Of a stretch of 64,000 nucleotides of DNA, positions 1-13,100 are shown one piece after another. A model generated the notes under the pieces. The model had not been told where the DNA came from. It saw only the letters and a list, made by a program, of their open reading frames with translations, and ran no database searches. The DNA comes from Eleusine coracana subsp. coracana (taxonomy: Eukaryota; Streptophyta; Magnoliopsida; Poales; Poaceae), in contig CM064425.1 of the NCBI GenBank assembly GCA_032690845.1, forward strand, positions 35,490,240-35,554,239. The letters are read 5' to 3'. Both the position numbers and the translations under genes were made by a program. Every line of letters begins with the position of its first letter. The first letter of the stretch is position 1.

Positions 1-166
1 ATGATTCGCACCAGCCACTTATAGTCGATGATCATTGTTGTTACTTTGCATATTTGTCCAGTGATCATGTCCTTCATTTAGTGCTAGGATTTCTATTGTG
101 CATTCTTACCTAGCGGTGCTTTCCTTGTAGATCATACTAGGTTCTATACTTATCCTATCCCTACCT

Positions 167-2560
167 ATGTGCGTGCATTCACAGCAATCAGTAGCAGTGA
201 TGGCAGGAGGATATGATAAAGGGAAGGGCAAGATGCCAGAGAAGCCCAGAGGCAAGAAGAGGACTAGACTAGACCTAGAGTCAGAGAGGGCCAAACGGTT
301 AGCACAGCACTTAGATGTCACGGAGCAAGCACGGAGGACACCAAGAGCAGTACTGATCACAGGGACACAGACTGATGATCAGGGACGTAGGAGGAGCACC
401 AGGCAGGGGACCACAGCCCCAGAGCTATACACAGGGATCAGGTTGCCACCGTGGTCACAGGGTACTCCGACTTCTTGTCAGGAGAGGTCATCGAGGACTG
501 CAGAGCAGGGATCCTCCAGGCAGCAGGAGGAGGAGTCCGAGGAGAGTGAGTCTGAGTGAGAGGCTGAGGAGACTGAGGAGTCAAAGGAGGAGCAGCCAGT
601 AAAGCTTGAGCACACAGGACCACAGCAGCAAAGATCAGCTCACCGGGCAGGAGACCCGCAGTGCACATGTGTTGTGTGCACCAGGAGGCTATAGAGGCTG
701 GTAGCCTCAGCTGGAGAGAGAGACATCCTTGAGGTTCCCGCTCGGGATCTCAAGTTGAGTCACCTTGTCTCCTTCGAGCAGTGGGTTCCATTCCCCAAGG
801 ACCCTACTGGAGGAGAGAGGTACTGGACGAGCCTCTATAGGAGGACTAGAGAGGGTCTATGATGCTACCTTGCCAGAAAGGGCAAGTTAGGACTGTTCGT
901 GCCACAACAATACACCACCTATCAGGCTATGAGGAGGGCCACAGCAGTACTTTGACTTCTTTCCCGGTCTAGTAGAGTTGGTCACCAGACCGTACAGGTA
1001 CAGGGAGGATATAGAGATGGAGTTCTATGCCTCACTTTGGGTAGCCAGAGATCACTCAGAGATCTAGTTCATGTTCAGAGTAGAGCCCCACCGCTTGACC
1101 AGAGAGGACCTGATAGCTGCACTTTTAATGATTGCTTCAGATTTGTAGTTGTACAGGAGTGCCTAAGGGACCTTTGCACCACCTCGCAGACCACAAGGAG
1201 GTATGCTAGATCCAGACGACATGGTGTTAGTTGCCTTTCCACCACCACACACTCTAGGCTTTGATAGATGCCACACGAGACTCGCCGTAGAGGTGAAGGT
1301 GGTTAGAGCGATAGTCACCAAGACTATCATTCCGAGGTCTGAGTATAGGGAGGAGTTCACACTCTTGCACCAGTGGACAGTGGCAGCTATGATGAGGAGA
1401 CAACAATTTGACCTGGCAGATTTGTTTGTAGCTGAGATGGATGAGGTTTTTTCTGAGATGGTTGCAGGACGTTGCTTAGTCTATGGTCCTTATATTTGCT
1501 ATATTCTGAGGAGACTAGGGCTAGTGACAGAGGAGCAGTATGAGGCATTCCCTGATGTGACCACTGTCTACGCACCTCGAGCACCCAGGGGATCACAGTT
1601 AGGCTCCATCCAGTAGACGGACGAGTAGGAGTCGCCACTAGTCACTCATGAGCAGGAGGCTCATCCAGAGACAGCAGTTCCTGAGTCAGCCAGTATGGAT
1701 GCACCCCCTCAGCTAGCAGATATAGATACTGATCACGCCTCCATCATTGCAGCACTTGCAGGACGTCTGGGTGACTTCATCCAGAATACTACTAAGGAGA
1801 GGTGTTAGATCATGGATGTGCTGAGAGTGCAGGGAGAGTTACAGCAGTAGCAGATGAGGCTGATAACGCACTTGTTGAGTCAGTTGTCAGAGCTCACTAG
1901 AGGGTAGTCCAGTCAGCAGACCAGAGTTCCTATTCTTCCATAGACTCAGCTGTTTCAGGCACAAGCATGCCCCTTCACTATGATGATGACAGCATAGTAT
2001 TCCGGCTTGCCTTCACTTTCAGGGGAGTTACCGACTGGAGGAGCAGGACAGTCTTTCTCACCAGCACAGTTCTCCCCCATGTCAGCTTTCTCAGTTTCAG
2101 CACTATTCTCTTCACCAACATAGTCTGCAGTCTCACAGATGGCAGGGACCTCCAGTACCTAGCAGCAACCACCAGTCAGGAGTCTGTTCTCAGATATAGT
2201 GCACACCACTCAGGCAGCCCTAGAGTCAGCTATAGCTCTACCTTCTTCTGCTACAGTTTCTTCACTTGTCACACCTCAGGTAGCAGAGGATCTTGTCTGA
2301 GGAGGCTTCACTCAGCAGGCTGTGGACGATCTCACCCTTCTCTAGGTTTCAGTTGCACAGGAGACGCCCACAGTCACACCAGCAGGTCAGGACAGAGGAT
2401 CTGAGTCACTAGAGGATCTCGCGTACTTTGAGCAGCTTGACATTCAGGTGACACAGGCTCAGGCAGAGCAGCAGGATCCAGCACAGGAGCAGCCCAGCAC
2501 AGAGCCTTCAAAGGACATCGCTGCACCACCACCTCCTATGACCTCGAGCGCTTAGTTGTT
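167..2560 (+). pseudogene. Degenerate post-pol ORF of element G (plant transposon-protein-like)
   Basis: An ORF opens near 167 (MCVHSQ..., or at the internal MAGGYDKGKGK at about 200) and stays readable, through several stops and frame changes, to about 2560. The first 130 residues are basic and then acidic (Lys/Arg-rich, then a Glu/Ser tail). Between about 740 and 1616 the translation resembles the 'putative plant transposon protein' domain found in ORFs downstream of pol in large plant LTR elements. Landmarks are a YRYRE...MEFYASLWV stretch, MFRVEPHRLTREDL and a later YICYILRRLGL. The C-terminal third is rich in Gln, Pro and Ser and is low complexity. Stops at about 558, 860, 1064 and 1616 show that it is dead. 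Function is unknown: in such elements the position is that of an env-like or accessory ORF. The family assignment is from memory of motifs. Confidence 0.5.
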
Positions 2561-2585
2561 TTCCCTCTCTTTTTGGTGCTTGTTG

Positions 2586-4133
2586 TGATGTGAACAAGGG
2601 TTCCCGATCTTCCGAAAGGTTCTTGGTAAGTTGATTTGATCGGAGGCAACACACAAATCGATCTGGCTTCAGAACAGCACTTTTCGTCAAGAATCTCCTG
2701 TAAAAATTTCAGCCAAAACGGACAACCGAGCAAAAAGTTATGCCTGTTTTACCGAAGGGGTGTCGGAATCGGTTATGAAGAACCCGGGGGTTTGAGTGAA
2801 ATCCGAGTCGGGCATGGGGTCGGGTAGGGATTTTTTTGGCGAGGTGGATGCAGCGGAAAGTGGAATTTATAAAAATTAGTCCGAGGTGGTGAGGGTGGGT
2901 TTAGGGTGGGATTAGGGTGGCCGTGTTGACCAATCAACCCTAGCACACAAAGCCGACAAAACCGAGGATGGTGAAGGGGATGGGGGCTAGGGTTGTAAGG
3001 GAAACACTACTGACGACAAAAACACAAACTAAACCAGCGACTAAACAAGAACTAGGGCACAAACTCAACACTACGAACTCTGAAATTGAAATATGCAAAG
3101 GCTAAACACGTGGTTATGGGCGGGGGAAATTTTTTTTTTTTGGTATTTTCTGTGGACGATAGGAAGAACACGAAAATAAAACTAAAGGGTAGTGTGAACC
3201 TGACGGTGCACCTGAAGCTCTGATTACTACTTGATGTGAACAAGTGTTCCCGATCTTCCGAAAGGTTCTTGGTAAGTTGATTTGATCCGGCTTCAGAACA
3301 GCACGTTCTAAACCCCGCAATCGCAGCACGACGTCTCCTCTGGTTATCAACCGTCCAAAAGACGATTGACCTTGCCGAGAAGGCTAATCCCTGCCTGCGA
3401 ATCAAGAACACAAGCAAGAACAACAAAGAATGCAACACAATTGCAGATGTATGATTAAACTCTCGAAGTTGGGGTCTCACAAACCGATGAACGGCGAAAC
3501 TGTTTATGAACAGAATTGATCTAAGCAAAACCCGAACTCTAATGGTGCGGTGGCGGCTGTATATAAAGACCCTAGGGTCGTGCAAGACCCTCTGGACGCG
3601 CCCCTAATTGGGCTCAACTAGATACAAAGCCCAAAGGCCAAAAATAAGCGACGCAGCACCGACACAGATTCTGGACTCTCTCTTGTTTTGATGATTCCCG
3701 ATAACTCCGGATGAATTTTGACATGAGGCCGGCGGCATTGGAAAGGTCTTCTCCTTATCTTTCCGTGCATATGTAGAACGTCCAAATCCGAGTCCGTAGG
3801 CGTCCTGGGCGACTGTTTTAGTACAGACTGGTCCTGAACCCCGAAACAGACTCGAAGTCGGTTTTCATTGGGCCTCCACTTTGGCTTCCAAGCCCTTGCT
3901 GGTTATCCACGTTCCCAACTCCTTCTCCCATCATCTCCTGGTCCTCTCCATGGTTTCTAATCATAAAATAATCATTAGGTAGCAAATCATTCTCAAAAGT
4001 AACATATAGCGAAGAACGTAGGAACGAGCTCACCTCTAAATTTAGTCGTCGTGCACGAGCTCTAGTCATTGGACCTTGCAAATCCAGATTTGGAGGAGTG
4101 TTTTGTGTATCCATAGGAGTGATGTCCTCATCA
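2586..4133 (-). mobile_element. Shrunken Ty3/gypsy element C with TSD TGTTG
   Basis: Two copies of TGATGTGAACAAG(G/T)GTTCCC occur at 2586 and 3232. The right copy starts a complete LTR (3232-4133, 902 bp, ending CCTCATCA). The left LTR survives only as 2586-2680. Five-base duplications TGTTG flank the unit (2581-2585 and 4134-4138). Immediately left of the right LTR, the minus strand reads GTAATCAGAGCTTC, a decayed initiator-Met tRNA primer site, so the element points left. No gag or pol remains between the LTRs (2681-3231). The left LTR keeps about 24 bp between two GATC repeats that the right LTR has lost. On the minus strand, 4234-3818 encodes a tail with GPMTRARARR, the same signature seen in the LTRs of A and B. 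Confidence 0.85.
3232..4133 (-). repeat. 5' LTR of element C
   Basis: Complete 902-bp LTR with TG...CA ends. Its inner edge abuts the decayed Met-tRNA primer-binding site (about 3218-3230) and its outer edge abuts TSD TGTTG. It contains a minus-strand reading frame with GPMTRARA, interpreted as the C-terminal tail of a polyprotein that runs into the LTR, as in A and B. Confidence 0.8.
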
Positions 4134-7100
4134 TGTTGCCAAAGGGGGATAAGACATAGAGATAGGGGAGTGTGATTCTGTGTTGTATCTAGGGGGAGCA
4201 TACGTGGCATACAGGTTTTGGGAGTTAGATACATTTGGATCTTATTTTGATATGTTTATTGGTGTTCGTGGATTTTGATGAGTCATGTTTTTCATTTGCT
4301 TGTGTTTGACTCATCATGATCTTACTTTGTTTATTTTCATACGCAGTGATTTGTCTTTCTTTAATTATCTTGTATGCCTACATATGATTCTATGATGATG
4401 ATGATTGCTTTTCATTCCTTGCATGTTTCATGCTATACAGTTGCATGTCCTAAAATGACATGCATGCATTATCATCTAGAGTGTGCTTTTCTCTCTTTAT
4501 CCTTTAGCTCTTGATGATGCCTCATTGAGTAGGACCTTGTTTGTTCTTTGCTTATGCTTTTGTGGTTCCACTCGATCATAGTGTAGCTCTTTTAGCCTTG
4601 ATGTTTTATGATAAGCAGTGGATGTCATCAATGACCAAAAAGGGGGAGATTGTAAGCTTCATGACCATTGATGATTGGATCCCCGAGGTATGGATGTTTT
4701 GCTCATTAATGACAACTATGATGTTGTGGGTAATATCTAAATGAGTGTTGTCTATGCAAGAATCATCTCTAAACTCTACTACAAATCTTATTGATGATGG
4801 TTGTCTTGGCGATTAATGACAATGACCACAAGCATGAAGGGTTAATCAGCTTGATGGAGTCCAAAGGTTGATAGAGATGGATCAAGGCTAAGGACAAGCT
4901 ATGAAGCAAGTGTTTGAAACACTTGTCTAGTGGTTAGGGCTTTGAGTCCATAGGAAAAATTAGACTATCAAGGGGGTTTAGGTCATGTATCTTTAGGTCA
5001 TGCTAGTCAATGATGTGCATGGATGCTCTGTGAAATCATAGGCATTAGGTGAAAGTGAAGAAGCCAAGGAGCTGTTGGAAGAAGCCGAGAAATCAAGTCG
5101 AGCATGGACGAGGAGTTTCAGCTTCTGGATAGAGTGACTAGACAGAGGGGTCAGTGGAGACCGGACTATACGGTCACTGGGAGATTAGAGAGGAGTCTAC
5201 AAGGAATCTATCTGCGTGAAGATCAACAGAGACCGAACGGTCTGGTCTATAGACCGAACGGTCTGATTTGTATGAAGAAGGCACAGGACAAAGAGGACGC
5301 AGAAATGGTGCTCTCTAGAATCGATGAACAAGGAGAAACTAGACGGTACGGTCTACTGACCGGACAGTCCGGCCAGTACGGAAAATCGCAAGGGACAGAG
5401 AAGCCAACAGTTCTGGGAGCCGTCTCAGGAGAGACCAGATGGTCCGGTCTGGCAGTGACTAGACTGTCCGATCATCTGGTCTAGAAAAGTGATTTCGTGG
5501 AGCAACGACTAGTTGGAGGTTGGAAGGCTATATAACTTTGTTGCTGGGGTCTTGGAGACCACTCTTGGCCAGTGGAATAGCTAGGACCATTTGATAAGAG
5601 CCAAGAGGAAAAGAAAGGAGCACTAGGAGAGGATATTAGATTTCTTGAGAGTGCTAGAGAGAGTTACTTGAGTATCTATGCACATCTAGGGCTAGAGTGT
5701 CCTTGTGGGTGTGATCTAGGCTATTACTCTTGGTCTATGATGAGACCTAGACCGGTTAGGTGTCGGTGATCGAGCCTATCATGATTGGTTGTGAAGGCCG
5801 TCACACATTTGTACACGGTTTGAGCTCGCCGTTGAAAGGGGCATCGTTAGTGAGCGCCCGTGTCGGCTCGGGGAGTCTGGCAAGTTCTCGAGGAAGGCGA
5901 GCTTGTGCCTTGGTGGCAGTGGTGATGCAATCGTGTCTTCACTTCGGGAGTGATTGTGACGGTCCTTCCCGAAGGATCGAGGTCCCAATGGTGTTGATAA
6001 CACAAACGCTTGATAATACAACAGTGATTCAAGTTTAAGTCGAATTATTACATCATTGGGTAGTTAAAGTGCAGCGGAATATTACAAGTTCATGAAAGTT
6101 CAAAAACAGCAGAAGCAAATACGAATACTAATACGATCACTTGACGATACAGCGGTGGTAATGACTCATGCCCAAAAATCATCACCCTAGCAGCACACAA
6201 CATTACTGCGGCGGCGGCTCAGACTCCCAGTGGGCAGTCCAACCTTTAGGGACTTGCATGTCCCATGGTAGCACGTCAACAGGTAGTTCTATCTCTGGAT
6301 TACCTGAAAACAATAGTGGCACAAAGCCTGAGTACTAATTACTCAGCAAGGCTTACCCGTCAAAAGGCCTAGACATGCATTGGCTCTAATAGGATGGTTG
6401 TTTAAAAGAACTTGCACTAAGCAACCTATTAGTTCTACCAAATTTTATTTAGCCAAGTTAATTGGGTGAAGCAGAAATAAAACTTTAGTGGGCAGTACAA
6501 GAATAGGAAAGCATAACATGAAATAAATGCAATATAAGAACAGTAGCAATAATAATCATCATAAGCAACATAATCCATTTCATAGTATCATTCGATCTAC
6601 GTGAAGGCACAGTGAACAAGCGTACTCATTTCTGCGAGCGACAGCAATTGCAATTGGTTTACACCAGCTAAGAAAACCCGAAGTACACAACGTATATGCA
6701 CCAATTAAGGTCATATACAACAACCTTTCACAATAATAGAACTTACACCTCAGACCAGGTGTGGTGACACCGAGTGGGCATGCCATTCTGCCAACAATAC
6801 TTCGTGGTATGAACCGCTCACTCCAGCAGCAGAAGGGTCAATGACCAATGCATCTTAACTGTTGCTATTGCAAGTAAGTTTAGTGCTACATCGGTTTACT
6901 AGTGCTTATATACCAGCATGCATTCGGTACTGTTTAATGCTTGATCAAGGAGCCAACGACGAACGGGTCCTAGGTTCGACAAGGCAGGACTAACACGGTC
7001 AACACCCATGTGTTGTTGCAAACCTACACATACATCATCCCTGCCAGGTCATAACATCAAAAGTAAATTTATTCCATTAAGTTCATCTTTAGTGATCAAG

Positions 7101-9047
7101 TCATTTTCTTAGCAACAGTAATAGAACTACCGATAAAACACTATTACTAAGCATAGCAATTGAGTACCGAATCCTACCATGGCTCCTATGACATTAACAT
7201 GGAACATTTGGGTAATGTGCAAGTGGATTTTCAACTAACTCCTATTAACCTAATGCATCAATCAACATATACACTAGCATTGATATTTTGAAACTAGTAA
7301 AACTTTATAAAATGGCATATGCAAATCGGGGCTTGCCTTGGTCAACACAAGTGTTAGCTATGACAACTTCTTGCTCCTCTGTATTTTGATCCTGCTGAAA
7401 ATCCGGTTCTGGCTCCTGATTCTCGTTACCTAAGTATGAGCAAGGTGTCAACAGTACCGAAATAATACCGTACATGTAATAATATGGTAAATGCAAAATG
7501 CAGTGGTGTTATGATGACAACATTATTATTAATATGTTCTCCAAGCCATATGCTTCAAAGAAACAAGTTCTGATCTAATCATTTTATGTGTCAAAGTCAT
7601 TTTAGTAGGGTTAATATAGCTCTGAGAACAAATAATCTATTTAATATAGTAAAAATGTGTTTCTGGACATGTATGATTTATCATGTACAGGGGCATGTAT
7701 AATCATCATTTTCACCAAGTGGCAACTCATGGATTTCATTATTTTATTTACTAGCATTTTTATAAGCAAAAGTGCTAAATAAATCCTAGGGCATACAATA
7801 ATGTATACTTTTCCTAACCAAAAATCAGGGTGGTATATTATCATACAATAACAGTGCATGCCGAAAATGAGATTTAATTTGCATTTCTAGAATTTACAAT
7901 GATTTATTTAGTGTTTGAACAAGGTAATTAATTAGTAAAAAATACTTGTATAGAGGCATCATTTTTATTTGATAGAGCATACTCCAAGGAAACTAACAAA
8001 GTTCGTTTTATCCCTATTAGATTTGTAATTTATTTACTATGCTTTTTCAAAGTTAGTTAACATTTTCTGCATTTTCTGGGTTTTTCTGGTTTTTCTGCGA
8101 TTCTATTTATTAACAGCTCGGCCACGTCAGCAGCTTCATCAGCAACACATTGACGCCACACGGGCCTCCAGGTCATTGCGTCAACATGCCAGTTAGCACC
8201 GGCGGAGAGGGGCAGAACTCGCTGGAGTTCTCGCTGCCGGGGCATTGTGCGCACCGGGATCTCGCCACGAGCATGCGGAAATGGTGTGCACGACGAGGCG
8301 CATCGGTCAGGGGTGGTCGTGAGGACAGAGGCTCATCGGAGAGTGGTCAGCGTCGAGCGGCGATGGAACGAGGGTTCCGGCGGCATCGGGTTTGCGGAGT
8401 GGTGGCCAGGAGACGTCGTGGTTACGTCGTGGAATTCACGGCATTGAGGGAAAGGCCGTCGCGGTGGTCAGAGGCAACGAGGAGGACTGGAGCATGTAGT
8501 TCATCGGCGAGGTGGCTCGGGTCTCCATCGGCGGTGGCAAAGAAGCACGGTTTAGTCCATCTTGAGGCACGAACAAAGGGGGAAATAATTAGATGGGAGC
8601 ACTATCTAGTCGCGAACACGCGCGAGAAGAATAAGGACGGAATTCTCACCAGAGACCGAGAATTTTGAGGTGTGGTCGAGGTTGGGCAGGAACAGGGCTG
8701 TCGGCGTTTCCTCCGAACTTGGGCGGGCTCAGGACATGGCTGGTCTTGGACTCGCTCGGGAAGGTAGAGAAGAACTACATGCGTGGACGAGTGGTTTGTG
8801 TGGGATATATATACCCGGGATACTTCACCACTCGAATATATTGTTGAGGACCAAGAAGGCTTTCTTAACTCACACATGCTTGACTGAGTGAGTTCTTAAT
8901 CTCCATGGTTCATGTTGATTGTTCAGGAAGTCGATTAGCAGTGTTGGTAAGCGATATTTACTAGTTGTGAGAGTTAAGCTCGAGTTCATACAGTACTTAT
9001 CAGCCAATACAACCCAAGTAGCTATTGCATTTCTGGCAATGGATCAA

Positions 9048-9210
9048 GTTTGTTGTTTTATATGTATTACATATTGAATAAATTATTTGTTTTATTAATG
9101 TATTACCTATTGAATACATTGTTTGTTTCATTAATGTATTACCTATTAAATATATTATTTGTTTTATATATGTATTACATATTGAATACATTATTTATTT
9201 TGTCAGTGTA
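9048..9210. repeat. AT-rich tandem repeat, about 36-bp unit
   Basis: About four imperfect copies of a unit containing TTTGTTTTATTAATGTATTA and then CTATTGAATACATT lie inside the internal remnant of E. Copies alternate between ATTACATATTG and ATTACCTATTG, suggesting a higher-order two-unit pattern. No coding role is apparent. Confidence 0.8.
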
Positions 9211-9648
9211 TTCTATTTGGCATTATTTTCATGGATTATAGTAGCTATATCACCTGGAGCTATTTCATTGACATCACTCGGTTTTGTTATCCTGAGTCAT
9301 TGGATCATCTGGCTATATTATTGGATCACTCGGCCATTGTTGATTACTTATGATTTTATTTGAAATTATTTGAAGAAGGGCTGTCGTGACCATGGATCAT
9401 GATTTTACTTAATATTGGAGAGCCCTGCAAGAGTTGATATTTTTCACTCGGAATCATGCTCGGGGGCTGCTATACTTGTTATAAGTATTACCCGGATATT
9501 TTTTATGGCTATTGTACTCGTTATATCTGACCAAGTATCACCGGGATATTTTGATGACTGCTATGCTTGATATATCTTATCAAGTATCACTCGGATTCAT
9601 TAGTACCAATGGTTCCTTTTGTTAGTTGGGTTGAGTGGTAGCACCAAT

Positions 9649-10145
9649 TGATAGGTGTAGAGTGCCTGATCTTTCGGCGAGTGGAGATAACTTCGATTTG
9701 GTGGATGTCGACCCTCACGATCCGACTACGACGAGCAAGCCGAAGCGCCAATGCAATCGCTGGACCAACTTCCAGAGGATATTAACCATGCGGTAAACAA
9801 GATCAACCTGATCACGAGGATCAATTCTTACGCGCAATCGAAGAACGAGCAAGAATTAGAGGTGAGCAATCTGATGTATTGCATGAAAGTGGAGTTCTGA
9901 ATTCACGTCAAGAGACGGATGTATAGCTAAGCTAAACTTAAAACAAAACTCAAAGATTGCAAGGGGCGCAGCCCTTGACTAAATAGGGGGAGGACGAGGC
10001 ATCTAGGGCCGGCTGAAGTGCAAAGGCGCGCGGTGGAGAGGGAGTCACGTGACTTGGGCCACGTGGGCCTTCGGGCGGCATCATCCTGGGCCGTCGTTCC
10101 TTAGCATCAAAACCGTCTTCAATTCCTAGGCTCGAGCTCTAGTGA
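9649..10145 (-). repeat. Truncated 3' LTR of element A
   Basis: The first 497 bp match the 640-bp family LTR. The sequence then jumps at AGTGA (10141-10145) into the pol region. The remaining 143 bp of LTR and the polypurine tract are absent. Confidence 0.9.
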
Positions 10146-13100
10146 CCCATAAGACCACCTCCATGCGCCACCTGTAACAACAAAAGACGAACCGAGCTAG
10201 CTGGAATACACAGCTTGTTAGCACGAAACAGGAACCCATCCTCCATATGAAATTTGCCCCAAGGTTTGCCATCCTTACAATGCATCATAATATCACGAAA
10301 ATTAGCATCATTCACATATTGATCTTCCAAAGCTTGCAAACCAAAGATTTTAAAGTCTAATTGGGACAGCATCATATAACGACGAGACAAAGCATCGGCA
10401 ATCATATTTTCCTTCCCGTTTTTATGTTTAATGATGTACAGAAAAGATTCAACAAATTCAACCCATTTAGCATGACGACGGTTCAGATAAGTTTGGGTTC
10501 TAATATGTTTCAAAGCCTCATGATCAGAATGAATAATAAATTCGCGAGGCCATAAATAATGCTGCCATGTTTGCAAAGTTCTTACTAAAGCATAAAGTTC
10601 TTTATCATAAGTGGAATATTTAAGAGCAGCACCACTTAACTTCTCACTAAAATAAGCAATGGGTTTATGATGTTGCAACAAAATAGCACCCAAACCAATT
10701 CCACTAGCATCACATTCCAATTCAAACACTTTATCAAAATTAGGCAATTGTAAGAGAGGAGCATGAGTTAACCGTTCCTTTAAAGTGTTGAATGCGTCGG
10801 CTTGTGGTGCGCCCCACTCAAATGGCGCACCCTTCTTGGTCAGCTCATGTAATGGTGCACCAATAGAACTGAAATCCCGCACAAAACGATGATAGAAGCC
10901 TGCAAGACCAAGAAAACTGCGAACTTGTGTGACCGTCGTCGGTTGGGGCCAACTCTGAATGGCGTCCTTCTTGCTGCTATCCACCTCAATGCCCTATGGA
11001 GTAACAACATATCCAAGAAACGAAACACGTTGCGTGCAAAAAGTGCATTTTTTCATGTTCCCAAACCAGTGAGCAGCACGCAAAAGCATCAAAAACAGCT
11101 TGCAAATGATCTAAATGCTCATTCATGGATTTGCTGTATATAAGGATATCATCAAAATAGACAACAACAAATATTCCAATGAAAGACCGAAGAACTTCAT
11201 TCATTAAGCGCATAAAAGTGCTAGGAGCATTAGACAATCCAAACGGCATAACCAACCATTCATACAAGCCAAATTTAGTTTTAAAAGTCGTTTTCCATTC
11301 ATCTCCTAATTTCATTCTTATCTGATGGTAACCACTACGCAAATCAACCTTAGAGAAAATTGTGGCACCACTAAGTTCATCAAGCATATCATCAAGGCGT
11401 GGTATAGGATATCGATAACGAATTGTAATATTGTTAATTGCACGACAATCTACACACATACACCAAAAACCATCTTTCTTAGGAACAAGCAAAACATGAA
11501 CCGAATAAGGACTGAGAGACTCATGAATGTAACCTTTATCAAGCAATGCCTGCACTTGACGCTGAATTTCTTTTGTCTCCTCAGGATTTGTGCGGTACGG
11601 GGAGCGATTAGGAAGCTGTGCGCCTGGAATTAAATCAATCTGATGTTCTATGCCACGAATAGGAGGAAGACCCGGTGGCAATTCAGCGGGAAAAACATCT
11701 TTATAGTCCTGCAAAAGGTTAGCAACAGCAGGAGGAATATGCAACATAGGCGCCTCATCTAGTGAAACAAGCATACGAGAGCAAACTAGCGCATAGCAAA
11801 GCAGATTAGCATCATGTAATTCATCAAAATCAGCACGTGTAGCAAGCAAGATAGGGTTATTCAATTTGATCTCATGTTGAACAGGTGCAACAGGAGGCGA
11901 TGTAACCAATTTTGTAGCTTTTGCCGCTCGAGCAATATCATCTTTAAGAACTTGTTCAGGTGTCATAGGATAAATAATAATTTTTTGACCCTTAAACATG
12001 AAGGAATAATAATTGGAGCGACCATGATGAACACTATCAACATCATATTGCCAAGGACGGCCAAGCAACAAAGAGCATGCTTCCATTGGAACAACATCAC
12101 AATCTACAAAATCAGAATAGGCGCCAAGAGAGAAAGGAACACGTACCGAGCGCGTTACCTTTATTTTACCGCCATTATTAAGCCACTGAATGTGATAAGG
12201 ATGTGGGTGCTTTCTTGTTGGCCATGACAACTGCTCCACCAAGGTCGTACTAGCCAAATTGTTGCAACTGCCACCATCGATGATTATACGGACCGCTCGT
12301 TCTTGCACAATGCCTTTGATATGAAAAATGTTGTGGCGCTGATGCTTTTCATCCTGAACGACCTGTGTACTAAGAACACGCTGCACAACAAGAGTTGCAT
12401 ACCTGTCGGCAGCACTAGAGTCGACATGAAGCTCCGTATTATCTGCATGATTAGTGGCAAGCATAGTCTGCTGAATATCCTCAGAATCACTAGCATAACA
12501 ATACCCACCGTCGTCATGAATCAACATAGTTCATTTATTTGGACAATTGTGTATCACATGACCAAATCCTCGACAACGGTGACACTGAATATCACGAGCT
12601 TGTCCAGACGACAAGAAGGACGGCACGATCGAGGCAGATTTGGCCATGGATGGAGCACTCGACTTGGACTTGGTCGAGGAGTGGTCGCGCGACGTGCAAG
12701 GAGGTGTCGACCGTGGAGCTGAAGGCGTCTTGGACCCTACAAAAATGTTTGGTCTTGATGAAGATTGTCGATCCTGCACTTCATGTTCAGCTTTACAAGC
12801 ATATTCAAATAAGGTGGTCATATCATCATAATTCTTATAATCAAGCATGTTCTGAATTTTACGATTTAACCCACCCCTAAAGCGAGCCATAGCAGCATCA
12901 TCCAGTTCAACTAAACCACAGCGAATCATACCCTTTTGCAAAGCTTGATAATAATCCTCTACGGAAAGTGAACCTTGTTGAAAACGCTGCATTTGATTAA
13001 GCAAATCTCTAGCATAATATGACAGCACAAAACGATGACGCATAGCAGCTTTTAATGCCGTCCAAGTGGCTGGAATATTATCAGGATATCTTTGTCTATA

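Larger units (their letters stand above)
1..4650 (+). mobile_element. Internal 3' region of LTR element G (interrupted by C)
   Basis: This stretch reads as the downstream internal region of a plus-strand LTR retrotransposon whose 5' part lies outside the window. It ends with a polypurine tract (AAAAAGGGGGAGA, about 4637-4649) directly before an LTR-like TGTAAGC start at 4651. A degenerate ORF runs from about 167 to 2560, and element C sits inside at 2586-4133. Removing C rejoins a stretch ending near a CCAAAGGGGG motif. The 4134-4650 part is AT-rich, non-coding and shows no gene. Whether the parent is Athila-like Ty3/gypsy or SIRE-like Ty1/copia cannot be settled because gag and pol are not in the window. 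Confidence 0.65.

Noticed and set aside
9048..9210. CRISPR-like regular repeat
   Set aside because: Contiguous AT-rich tandem units without spacers, in plant nuclear DNA.
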